Positions 1 through 7,532 of a stretch of DNA of 64,000 nucleotides are shown in pieces. The DNA is from AWTP1-13 sp963814055 (GTDB taxonomy: Bacteria > Pseudomonadota > Alphaproteobacteria > Rhizobiales > Hyphomicrobiaceae): NCBI GenBank assembly GCA_963814055.1, contig CAWFBJ010000031.1:124001-188000 (forward strand), given 5' to 3'. The notes beneath the pieces were generated by a model. That model saw only the letters and a program-made list of their open reading frames with translations. It searched no databases and was not told the origin of the DNA. The position numbers and the translations under genes were made by a program. Numbering within the stretch: the first letter of the stretch is position 1; every line of letters begins with the position of its first letter.

Positions 1-423
1 GGCATAGCACGCATGAACGCGATCCAATCGAAACTGTTCGCATTCGAGCCTAAAACCAAGGCTCAGGAAATCGTGCACGGCCAGACCATAGCTCAGTTCT
101 TCCAAATGGCAGAGGTACGCCGCGCGCGCGTTCAGGCCGTGGATGCCGGCGTTCCCTACATCCTTTGGTACGTGGTGGGCATCGGCCTGCTCATAACCGT
201 CGCGCTGGTTTGGATGCTCGACATGAGATTGGTGCCGCACCTGGTCCTCGGCGGACTGCTGGCCTTCTTTCTCAGCACGGTGATCTGCCTCATCGTGGTG
301 ATGGACAAGCCGCTGAGAGGTGAAGTCGGCATCAGTGCCGACGACTACAAGTCGGTGCTGGATCGTATGATCCTGCCGGCTCCGGCAGCCGACGCAGCTC
401 GAACTGCACCCAAAGCACGCTAA
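1..423 (+). CDS. DUF4239-family membrane protein, C-terminal part (5' end outside window)
   Basis: The frame is open from base 1, and an internal ATG occurs at 13, so the true start is probably upstream of the window. Two hydrophobic segments are visible, at about residues 48-68 and 76-97 counted from the ATG. They are followed by the sequence VVMDKPLRGEVGIS, which resembles the conserved end of DUF4239 (bestrophin-like) membrane proteins; complete members are usually about 250 residues. The function of the family is not established. The gene ends 14 bp before the AIM24-family gene on the same strand, so the two may be cotranscribed. The family assignment is by pattern recognition only. Confidence 0.6.
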   Translation, partial: GIARMNAIQSKLFAFEPKTKAQEIVHGQTIAQFFQMAEVRRARVQAVDAGVPYILWYVVGIGLLITVALVWMLDMRLVPHLVLGGLLAFFLSTVICLIVVMDKPLRGEVGISADDYKSVLDRMILPAPAADAARTAPKAR

Positions 424-437
424 CGGGAGCGGCACCC

Positions 438-1118
438 ATGGCGAAATTCGAGGTCCTTGAGCTGGAGGGCATGCGCTTCGTTCAGATCACGCTCGAGAAC
501 GAGACCGTGCAGGCCGAGTCCGGGGCGCTAAGCTATATGATGGGCAACATAGTAATGGATGTGAAGCTGCCTTCCGTTGCACGCATGCTGAAGTCCTACG
601 TGTCCGAGGAAGCACACGTGCGGCCGACCTACACCGGCACCGGCATCGTCTGCCTCGAATCATCCTTCGGCGGTTTCCACGTGTTCGACCCGCACGGGGA
701 AACGTGGATTCTCGATAGCGGGAGCTATTGGGCATCCGAGGCCACCGTGGATATCGGAGCGATCAGGGAGAAAGCCTGGACCTCGTTCTGGGCCGGCGAG
801 GGCTTCATCGACTGGCAGACCAGGGTTGCCGGACACGGCACGGTGGTGCTGGCTTCGCAAGGCCCGGTCGAAGAGATCGTCTTGGAGAGGGGGAAGCAGT
901 TCGTGGACAACGGCAAATGCGTCATCGGCCGCACCAAGGACGTGGCCTATAAAATTGCCCGGCCAACTAAGTCGATCATCAAGAGCTATGCATCGGGCGA
1001 AGGACATTGCCGGAGGTACGATGGGCCGGGGCGCCTGCTGGTAAGTTATTCGCCCTTCTGGCGCTTTCGCCTGTTTGGCCAGCAGCCCGACGCGCTGCGT
1101 AACGCCGCAGCCGTGTGA
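438..1118 (+). CDS. AIM24 family protein
   Basis: This 226-residue soluble protein has no signal peptide or membrane segment. The N-terminal pattern FVQITLENETVQAESGALSY, followed by glycine-rich beta-strand sequence (TGTGIVCLESSFGGFHVF) and WILDSGSYWA, matches the AIM24/TIGR00266 beta-sandwich family, which is named after a yeast mitochondrial protein. Bacterial members have no defined biochemical activity. The length is normal for the family. A GGGAGC stretch lies just upstream of the ATG as a plausible ribosome binding site. It sits 14 bp after the DUF4239-like gene. The family call is firm; the biological role is unknown. Confidence 0.8.
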   Translation: MAKFEVLELEGMRFVQITLENETVQAESGALSYMMGNIVMDVKLPSVARMLKSYVSEEAHVRPTYTGTGIVCLESSFGGFHVFDPHGETWILDSGSYWASEATVDIGAIREKAWTSFWAGEGFIDWQTRVAGHGTVVLASQGPVEEIVLERGKQFVDNGKCVIGRTKDVAYKIARPTKSIIKSYASGEGHCRRYDGPGRLLVSYSPFWRFRLFGQQPDALRNAAAV

Positions 1119-1188
1119 TCGCGATGGCCCTTGCATCCCACCCGCCTCATGAAGGCCGCCGGGGGCTTTTCCATCCAATCGCCAGCCG

Positions 1189-1386
1189 TCACGCACGGCG
1201 CGGTGCCGTCACGTCGACCTGCTGCCGCAGCCATGTCGCGGCTGCGTCAGCGGTGGCAAAGAGCTTGTTGTGCTGCAGGACGTGGTCGAGATAGACGAGC
1301 CAACCGCTGCCGTGGCTGAGGGTGGCGATGCGATGACCGCGATAGCTATCCGACCAGAAGCCGTCGGTCTGTTCGAACGTATGCAT
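1189..1386 (-). CDS. small hypothetical protein (65 aa)
   Basis: This is a short ORF with protein-like composition: aromatic residues, the phrase GFWSDSYRGHRIATLSH and a helical C-terminus (ATADAAATWLRQQ). A GAGG sequence lies a few bases upstream of the ATG at 1386 on the minus strand. It is convergent with the AIM24-family gene. There is no signal peptide, membrane segment or recognisable domain. I do not know its function. Codon usage and composition look more coding-like than the overlapping frames, and I recall similar short hypothetical proteins in Hyphomicrobiales, but that needs a search. Confidence 0.5.
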   Translation of the reverse strand: MHTFEQTDGFWSDSYRGHRIATLSHGSGWLVYLDHVLQHNKLFATADAAATWLRQQVDVTAPRRA

Positions 1387-1654
1387 TTTGCTGCCTCATG
1401 ATCGTCTTTTGACTGCCCTTTCTTGGGCCTAATCATTGGCAAAGAAACGCTGTCGTCTCTCTCGCGTTCCACTCCCCCGCCGACCTCTGGCGCCGTTTGC
1501 CGGCTTGAGCAAGGTCGAGCACCGTGGACCAGAATCACATGCGTCGTATGAAAGTATGCTGAACAAGGGTCGCTAGTGCCGCGTGTAAAAGCGCCGCGCC
1601 GTGCGATTTTCAAGAATACGGTTACCCAGTGGGCACACCTGACTAGGGCAAGGC

Positions 1655-3365
1655 TCAAGTCGCGTTCGCCATATGCAGGCCGGCGATATAGCCGAAAGTC
1701 AGGGCCGGCCCGATGGTGATGCCTGCTGCTGGATAAGTGCCGCCCATGACGCTTGCCGCATCGTTACCCACCGCGTAGAGGCCGCCAATCGGCCGCCCGT
1801 CGCCGTCTGTCACCTGACCGCTGGCATCCGTGGCGATGCCGGCGAAGGTGCCGAGTTCGCCCGGCACGACACGCACGGCATAGAACGGCGGCGTGTCGAG
1901 AGGCGCAATCGACGGATTGGGCACGTGTCCTGGAGCCCCGTTGAACCGCTGATAGGCGTCCGTCCCGCGCTGCAGCTCGGGATCCTCGCCACGACGGGCC
2001 GGCCCGTTGAAGGCAGCAATAGTTCGCTGCAGACCTTCAGGGTCGATGCCGCAGGCCGCCGCAAGGGCTGCCACGCTCTCCCCGCGCTTGACGTAGCCGG
2101 AGCCGAGGAAGGGCTTGATGCGAATGGGCGCGGGCCCCAGCGCCCCGAGCCCGAACTGGCGAATGGCCTTGTGATCGCACACGACCCAGGCCTCGACGAT
2201 GGAATCGTCACGGCAGGCCTCGATCATGGCCGGCACGAACACATGGTACGACTTGGCCTCGTTGACGAAGCGCCGGCCGCGCTGGTCCACACTGATGTAG
2301 CCGGGCTTGCCGCGATCGAAGAAATGCGGGAACGGCACCGTTGAGCCGTCGGCCTGCGGGACCAGCGATACGGGCGTCCAGGCTGCCGGCTGATGCACGT
2401 CGTCATGGAACCGGCCGCCCGCGGTTTGCGCCAGCCGCAGGCCGTCTCCAGCGTTGCCCGGGGGCGGAAGCAGGATGTGGTTCTTGCCGGCGGCGAGATG
2501 GCCGTAAACGCGACGCTTCAAGTCCTGGTTGGCCGGAAAGCCGCCGCAGGCCAGCACCACCCCTCGCCGCGCGTGCACCGATACCCGCTGGCCTTCCCGC
2601 TCGACGACCGCACCCGAAACACGGCCGTGCTCGCGTCAGCAGTTCCACGACCGGCGACGACAGCCAGAGCGGAATGCCGCGTGCCAACGCATTCACCGCG
2701 AGCTTGGCAACCAAGGCGTTGCCATTGACCAGACGCGTGCCGCGGCTGTAGCGCAGCCGGTCGCGCGCATGGCGGGCCACCATGCGTCCCACGTACAGCG
2801 CGGACTTGGCCGACTGGGTCATCTTGAAAACGTGAGGCAGGTCGTTGCGCCCGACCATCATGCCACCCAGCGGCATCATGGTTGTGAGCGCCGGGCGCAG
2901 TTTGTCGAACCAGGAGCCTAGCTTGCGGCCGTCGTAGTCGTTCGGCACCAGCGAGCGGCCGCCCTGCGACCCACCTGGCTCGTCAGGATGGTAATCGGCC
3001 CAGGTGGCCGCCAGGTCGTAGGAAACGAAATCCTCGCGTTCGAACGCATCGAGCATAGCGGGGGCATTGGCGATGAAGGCTTCCGCCTTGGCGCGGTCCA
3101 GGCGGTTGCCCACGTGCGACGTGAGATAGGTGAGAGCATCGTCCGGCTGCTCGACGACACCTGCAGCACGCTGGTGGGAATTCCGCGGGATCCAGATCAC
3201 GCCAGCGGAAAAGGCCGTGGTGCCGCCGAACAGCGGCTCCTTCTCGACCATGATCACGTCGAGACCGTGCAGGCGCGCAGTCAGCGCGGTGGCAAAGCCT
3301 GCTGCGCCTGACCCGGCCACCAGGACATCGCAAGTCACCACGCTCTCGTGCACAGCCTTCGTCAC
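1655..3365 (-). pseudogene. FAD-binding dehydrogenase (3-ketosteroid-dehydrogenase/fumarate-reductase-like), frameshifted
   Basis: The product would be a flavoprotein of about 570 residues. The N-terminal part (ATG 3365) has the dinucleotide-binding motif VLVAGSGAAGFATALTARLHG, then VEKEPLFGGTTAFSAGVIWIP, typical of the KSTD/FrdA/FAD_binding_2 family. Near 2630 the reading frame shifts: one base is extra after LLTR, and the neighbouring frame then continues with HGRVSGAVVEREGQRVSV and RRGVVLACGGFPAN. The C-terminal part ends with AVGNDAASVMGGTYPAAGIT, the FAD-contacting motif expected at the end of such enzymes. The two halves join without loss of conserved sequence, so the damage is a single-base change or a sequencing error. 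Substrate unknown; steroid-type Delta1-dehydrogenation is only a family-level guess. Confidence 0.8.
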
Positions 3366-3509
3366 GCAGCAGCCTTCCTACCCCGGGGCCGCCTTCGGCA
3401 GCCTCGTTTCGCCCCCTAACGTAAGGGCAGAGTGACATCGCGCCTTACTCCGGTGCGTACCTACCAGAGTCCGGGCGCCATTGGGTAGCTAGCTAGGCGT
3501 CCCGTGAAG

Positions 3510-4226
3510 TCAGGCCGTTCGCGCCATCGCCGAAGCCAACTCGGCGAAGCTGGCGACAATCAAATCCGCCTGATGCGGCGTTTCCCCGAATGGGCGCTTG
3601 CGCCTGTCGATGAACGCGGTGCGCATGCCGAACGACTTGGCGCCGATGCAATCGAACGCATGATTGGCAACGAACAGACAGCTCGACCGGTCCTCGCCGA
3701 TGATCTCCTCGGCCTTGGCGTACGTCTTCCAGTGCGGTTTGAAGTAGCCGGCCTCCTGCACCGAGATCACGAAGTCGAACGGGAAGCCGATGTGCGGCCC
3801 GGCCGCTTTCAGCATGTCGCGGTCGCCATTGGACAGGATCGCGAGCTTATAGCCGTTGCTGCGCAGTTTCTCGAGCCCGGCGACCACATCGCCAAACGGT
3901 TTCAGCGCCTCGATCTGGCTGACGAGCCATCGCACCTGGTCCTGGGAATAGGCGATGCCGCAGCGATCCATGACGTAGGACACCGCACGGTGACCGATCT
4001 GGCGGTAGGGCGTATGTCCCCGGTCGCACAACGCGTCGATCATGGAGTTCTCGAAATGGGTCCGCCGCCACCAGGTGACGAAACTGTTGGGCTGGCCATC
4101 CCACCTCTTCTTCTGCAGAAAGGGCGTCACCGCTTCCGTCAGGCCCTTCTGCATGTCGACAATGGTGCCGTACTGGTCGAACACCAGCACCTTGATCTCG
4201 CGACGAAGCATCTCGATGTCACTCAC
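3510..4226 (-). CDS. haloacid dehalogenase type II (HAD superfamily)
   Basis: HAD-fold hydrolase. Motif I is FDQYGTIVD with the nucleophilic Asp. Motif II is ILSNGDRDML, the lysine motif is GYFKPHWKTYAK, and the C-terminal motif is FVANHAFDCIGAKSFGM. The layout matches L-2-haloacid dehalogenases (EC 3.8.1.2), which hydrolyse 2-haloalkanoates to 2-hydroxyacids. The usual SSNxxD signature reads ANHAFD here, so substrate specificity may differ. A GTG at 4226 follows GAGAACAGG and is preferred; an in-frame ATG at 4262 is possible. It lies downstream of the GntR regulator on the same strand with a gap of about 50 bp, suggesting joint transcription. Confidence 0.8.
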   Translation of the reverse strand: MSDIEMLRREIKVLVFDQYGTIVDMQKGLTEAVTPFLQKKRWDGQPNSFVTWWRRTHFENSMIDALCDRGHTPYRQIGHRAVSYVMDRCGIAYSQDQVRWLVSQIEALKPFGDVVAGLEKLRSNGYKLAILSNGDRDMLKAAGPHIGFPFDFVISVQEAGYFKPHWKTYAKAEEIIGEDRSSCLFVANHAFDCIGAKSFGMRTAFIDRRKRPFGETPHQADLIVASFAELASAMARTA

Positions 4227-4275
4227 GACGGCCTGTTCTCCTGTTCTGCAGCGCCATGACACGGCGCCGGATGCT

Positions 4276-4983
4276 TCACCTTGCAGGGGGGCGTGATCTT
4301 CTTGCTGGGGCGGGCCCGGATTCGAGCCCAGACCTTTCCAGGTGCTGGCGGATCACACGCCAGCCGCGACGGATCAACTGCTCGCTCGCCGCTTTCGCTT
4401 CGGCTGCAGCGCCGGACTGCATGGCCTGGACAATCACCGTGTTGGCCGCGACGGAGATCGTCAGAAGATCGGGATCGTTGGCATAGGCAACGGAGCGATA
4501 GCGCAACGCGCGCTTGCCGATCCCCTCCAGCAACTTCGCAAGTGTCGCGTTGCGGGCGGCTGCCCGGTACAGCGACCACAGGGTCCTGTTGGCCTCGAAG
4601 TAGGTGTCTGACTGCGACTGCTGCGCCGCAGCGGTCATCCGGCCGAGCAGCGCCTGCATGTCTTCGAACTGGGCCGCGGACGCGTTGCTGGCCGCCTGCT
4701 CGACGGCGAGCCCGTCAAGCACGACACGGCAGCTGTAGACCTCATCGAGATCCTGCACGCTCACCGGAGCGACTGCTACCCGCCGGCCCTCACGCACCAG
4801 CAAGCCGTCTCGCTCCAGGATCCAGAATGCCTCGCGGACCGGGGAGCGGCTCACGCCGTACAGCCTGCCGACTTCCTCCTCCGTCAACCGCGTCGCCGGC
4901 TGCAGCTTCCAGCTCAGGATGTCGCGCTCGAGATGGCCTGCCACCTGGCGGCCTATAGCGTCGGACACTTCAATGATCGTCAT
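4276..4983 (-). CDS. GntR-family transcriptional regulator, FadR/FCD subgroup
   Basis: This 235-residue protein has an N-terminal winged helix-turn-helix at about residues 10-75. Signature pieces are LTEEEVGRLYGVSRSPVREA and LERDGLLVREGRRVAVAPV. A helical FCD effector domain follows (EVYSCRVVLDGLAVEQAAS and onward). The C-terminal tail is rich in Arg and Pro. FadR-type regulators usually sense carboxylic acids and repress neighbouring catabolic genes. It is placed directly upstream of the haloacid-dehalogenase-like gene, with the KSTD-like flavoprotein further downstream, so these are the likely targets. Two operator-like inverted repeats lie just upstream of its ATG (4989-5069), which suggests autoregulation. 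Confidence 0.88.
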   Translation of the reverse strand: MTIIEVSDAIGRQVAGHLERDILSWKLQPATRLTEEEVGRLYGVSRSPVREAFWILERDGLLVREGRRVAVAPVSVQDLDEVYSCRVVLDGLAVEQAASNASAAQFEDMQALLGRMTAAAQQSQSDTYFEANRTLWSLYRAAARNATLAKLLEGIGKRALRYRSVAYANDPDLLTISVAANTVIVQAMQSGAAAEAKAASEQLIRRGWRVIRQHLERSGLESGPAPARRSRPPAR

Positions 4984-4988
4984 GGTGA

Positions 4989-5001
4989 TTTGTATACCAA
5001 A
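4989..5001. promoter_or_regulatory. candidate FadR-type operator 1
   Basis: TTTG-TATAC-CAAA forms a four-base inverted repeat a few bases upstream of the GntR start codon. It resembles the TNGT-N-ACNA operators of the FadR subgroup and shares TTTGTATAC with the second site at 5051-5069. Function is inferred. Confidence 0.4.
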
Positions 5002-5050
5002 ATGCTATATCACCTGCAATTAGCCCATATTATGGCTCATTCCGTCGCTA

Positions 5051-5069
5051 TTTGTATACAGGATACAAA
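5051..5069. promoter_or_regulatory. candidate FadR-type operator 2 (perfect inverted repeat)
   Basis: TTTGTAT-ACAGG-ATACAAA is a perfect 7-bp inverted repeat with a 5-bp spacer, in an AT-rich island of otherwise GC-rich DNA, about 70 bp upstream of the GntR-family start codon. It shares TTTGTATAC with the site at 4989. The pair is what one expects for autoregulation by the adjacent regulator, but binding is inferred. Confidence 0.5.
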
Positions 5070-5226
5070 AACTGGCAAGCTTTTTCTTGCGCGCATGCTC
5101 ACACTATGCCGGCGAACTGTCGCGCGTGCGTCGGCTAGGCTTTCGGTCAACCGGCGAGGGTTGTAGAAAGCGCAACTCCGCGCTCGCTACTGCGGGTCGA
5201 GCTGAAGAGGACGCACAGCCTGGATG

Positions 5227-5949
5227 CTACTCATCCATGGCGGCCCGGCTGCGCAGCGTCTCGGCATCGTAGTTCTCGCCGACAGACATCGCGCAGATGC
5301 GGGAAAGATGCGTGCGCGGCAGTCCCGTCTCCTCCGCCCAGGCATTGAACTGATCCTGGATTTTCTTCAGGTCCTTTTTCGCGGTCGGGATCTCGGCAAT
5401 GTCGAGCCCTGCATCACGCAGGCAGGCCACCATATCGGTCGAGGTGATGAAGGCATCCCAACCGACGAACCGCAGGAAATACTGTCCGGTCCGTCCGCCG
5501 AGCCGCGCACCGCGCTTGGCGAGCAAGTCCAGCAAACCGACCTGATCATTGGCCGGCCATTCGGCGAGAAACTTGCCGAAGCTGCCGTGCTCGCGCGCGA
5601 TGTCGGCAACGAACTGTGCGTTCTCCCGCACGGCGGTGATCTTCTGCGGATTGCGCACGATGCGCTTGTCGGCGACCAGTCCCTCCCAGAACTCGTCCGG
5701 CTGATGCAGAAGCTGCCTGGGCTCGAACTTCAGGAACGCCGCCTCGAACCCCGGCCATTTCTTTTCGATCACGCTCCACACGAAGCCTGCCGAGAACACG
5801 CGCTTGGCCATCTCCGCGAGCGCGCGGTCGTCCTTGAGCTTGGCCAATGCCTTTGGGCCCGCAAGCTTCGGCAGCAGCTCCGCGAGCGCTGCGTCGCCGC
5901 CCTTGCGCTTGGCGGCACGGCCGCGGATGATCTTGAAAGAAGACACCAT
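5227..5949 (-). CDS. tag: DNA-3-methyladenine glycosylase I family protein
   Basis: The protein has about 240 residues from the ATG at 5949. The segment MAKRVFSAGFVWSVIEKKWP, then GFEAAFLKFEP, is characteristic of the Tag (DNA-3-methyladenine glycosylase I) fold, as is NPQKITAVRENAQFVADIA. Tag removes 3-methyladenine from alkylated DNA as the first step of base excision repair. The family is usually about 190 residues; extra sequence here lies at both ends. The ATG is odd: directly upstream sits the palindromic element 5951-6028, so no Shine-Dalgarno sequence is visible. An upstream in-frame start at 5991 would lie in the loop of that element. Initiation may be leaderless or the element may have displaced the original leader. 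Confidence 0.75.
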   Translation of the reverse strand: MVSSFKIIRGRAAKRKGGDAALAELLPKLAGPKALAKLKDDRALAEMAKRVFSAGFVWSVIEKKWPGFEAAFLKFEPRQLLHQPDEFWEGLVADKRIVRNPQKITAVRENAQFVADIAREHGSFGKFLAEWPANDQVGLLDLLAKRGARLGGRTGQYFLRFVGWDAFITSTDMVACLRDAGLDIAEIPTAKKDLKKIQDQFNAWAEETGLPRTHLSRICAMSVGENYDAETLRSRAAMDE

Positions 5950-5950
5950 G

Positions 5951-6028
5951 ACTAGTGTGATGATCGATAAATTCGCCGGTGCCAGCTGCAAGGTTTGGAG
6001 CGAATTTATCGATCTGAATCACACTAGT
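5951..6028. repeat. bulged palindromic element E1 (78 bp)
   Basis: The left arm is ACTAGTGTGAT then GATCGATAAATTCGC (5951-5976). The right arm is the exact complement, GCGAATTTATCGATC (6000-6014), then a 3-base bulge TGA (6015-6017), then ATCACACTAGT (6018-6028). The loop is 23 bases. This gives 11 + 15 paired bases interrupted by one bulge. It abuts the tag start codon. Confidence 0.85.
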
Positions 6029-6039
6029 AAATCAATGAT

Positions 6040-6119
6040 TCTAGTGTCCCTTATGATTCCGAAGTTCGCTCCGGAGCCTAGCCTCGAATACAGGCGAACT
6101 TCGGAATCGGGACACTAGA
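6040..6119. repeat. bulged palindromic element E2 (80 bp)
   Basis: The left arm is TCTAGTGTCCC (6040-6050), a 4-base bulge TTAT (6051-6054), then GATTCCGAAGTTCGC (6055-6069). The right arm is GCGAACTTCGGAATC (6094-6108) and GGGACACTAGA (6109-6119). The loop is 24 bases. The 11 + 15 base-pair architecture equals that of E1, but the arm sequence differs and the bulge is on the other strand. The TAG stop codon of the SDR gene (6115-6117) lies inside the right terminus. Confidence 0.85.
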
Positions 6120-6883
6120 GCCGCCCGGCATCCACGACGTAGTGCTGGCTGGTTATGGCGCCCGCATCATCGGATGAAAGGAACATGACAACGCGCGCGA
6201 CGTCCTCGCCGGACAGCTCGCGCTTGAGGCACTGCCCTTCCATCAGTCGCTTGAGTCCGTCGGCGTCGAGCCACAGCTTGCGCTGCCGCTCAGTGATGAT
6301 CCATCCCGGCGCAATGGCGTTGACGCGGATGTTGTACGAACCGAAATCGCGCGCCAGCGAGCGCGTCAGGCCCAGCACGGCCGACTTGGCCGCCGTGTAG
6401 GCCACCATGCCGCCGCGCCCCATCATCCACGACGCCGAGCCGAAGTTCACGATCGAGCCGCCACCGGCGGCCTTCATGTCGGGCAGCACGGCCTGGGACG
6501 CGAAGAACTGGTGCTTGATGTTGACCGCCATGCGCTCGTCCCAATATTCCGGCGTGACTTCCTCGGTCACATGGCGGTCGTCGCGCGCGGCGTTGTTGAC
6601 CAGCAGCGTGACGGGGCCGAGAGCCGCCCGGGTGTTGTCGATAGCGCGCCGCAGGGCCGCAATATCCCGCACATCGCAGAGCTCGAAATGACACTTGGCG
6701 CCGGACCCGGCAATGCTCGTCCATAACCTGCCGCGATGCCTGTTCGTCGACGTCGACGAACCCCACGTGTGCCTTCTGGCGCGCGAAGGCCTGCACGATC
6801 GATGCGCCGATGCCGCTGCCGCCGCCGGTCACGAAAGCAACTTTGCCCGCAAGGGACGGATAGATTGCTGATGCGGCTGTCAT
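6115..6883 (-). pseudogene. SDR-family oxidoreductase, frameshifted
   Basis: Short-chain dehydrogenase of about 256 residues. The N-terminal cofactor motif is VTGGGSGIGASIVQAFARQ (TGxxxGIG). The second part has LLVNNAARDD, the serine segment SIVNFGSASWMMG and the catalytic YTAAKSAVLGLTRSLARDFG. The two parts are in different frames: after VMDE there is one extra C (minus strand, near 6715), and removing it gives IAGSGAKCHFELCDVRDIAA. The protein ends VVDAGRL, and its stop codon is contributed by palindromic element E2. It is therefore either a recently inactivated gene or one sequencing error. Substrate not predictable. Confidence 0.85.
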
Positions 6884-6925
6884 TCTGGCTTCGTACCCCG
6901 TGCTATGGCCCAGTTCGCTCGGCGA

Positions 6926-7435
6926 TTAGGCTTTCCCGATCGTCTTGGGATCGAGACCGCCCATGCGGCAGACCTCTTTCCACTCATCCGGCGTTACCGG
7001 CTGCACCGAAAGCCGCGCAGTGCGCACAAGCGCCATGTCGGCGAGCTTCGGGTTGGCCTTGGCGGCCGCCAGCGTCACGGGCTTGGGCATGTCGCACACC
7101 GCGCGCACGTCGACGCACTTCCAGATGCCGGTATCGTCCTTCGCGTCCGGATGTGCGAGCGCGCACACCTCGACGATGCCGACCACCTGCTTCTCGTCCC
7201 CCGTGTGATAGAAGAATCCGAGGTCGCCCAGCTGCATCGCCTTCATGTTGTTGCGGGCGACGAAGTTGCGCACGCCCGTCCACGGCTCTCCCTTCTTGCC
7301 GCGCGCCTTCTGCATGTCCCAGGAGTGCTCTTCCGCTTCGGTCTTGAACAGCCAGTAGGCGGGGCCGGACGCAGGCCGCGGCGGCGCATTTCGCGAGGAG
7401 CTGGATGGCGCCTTTGCTTTCTTGGCCTTGGGCAT
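6926..7435 (-). CDS. EVE domain-containing protein
   Basis: A 169-residue protein from the ATG at 7435, which is preceded by GGGAGGAG at good spacing; the frame extends further upstream but that part looks non-coding. After a basic, Ala/Ser/Pro-rich N-terminus, residues from about 25 onward form the EVE domain: YWLFKTEAEEHSWDM, then GVRNFVARNNMKAMQLGDLG, then FFYHTGDEKQVVGIVEV. EVE domains resemble PUA/YTH folds and are proposed to recognise modified bases or RNA. Many alphaproteobacteria carry this gene as a single-domain protein. The frame is intact although both neighbouring loci are frameshifted. Confidence 0.9.
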   Translation of the reverse strand: MPKAKKAKAPSSSSRNAPPRPASGPAYWLFKTEAEEHSWDMQKARGKKGEPWTGVRNFVARNNMKAMQLGDLGFFYHTGDEKQVVGIVEVCALAHPDAKDDTGIWKCVDVRAVCDMPKPVTLAAAKANPKLADMALVRTARLSVQPVTPDEWKEVCRMGGLDPKTIGKA

Positions 7436-7532
7436 TGTGCTGAACTCCTCCCTGAGAGGAAATGGATGGTTGCCGCCACTGTGGCCGCGAACCCGCAGGC
7501 GATCAAGACGGTGCGTGCCTGACGCCGCGCCT

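Noticed and set aside
5951..6119. Interpretation of E1/E2 as ordinary rho-independent terminators
   Set aside because: Arms are far longer than needed, bulges are conserved in position, no U-tract follows on either strand, and they abut a start and contain a stop codon.
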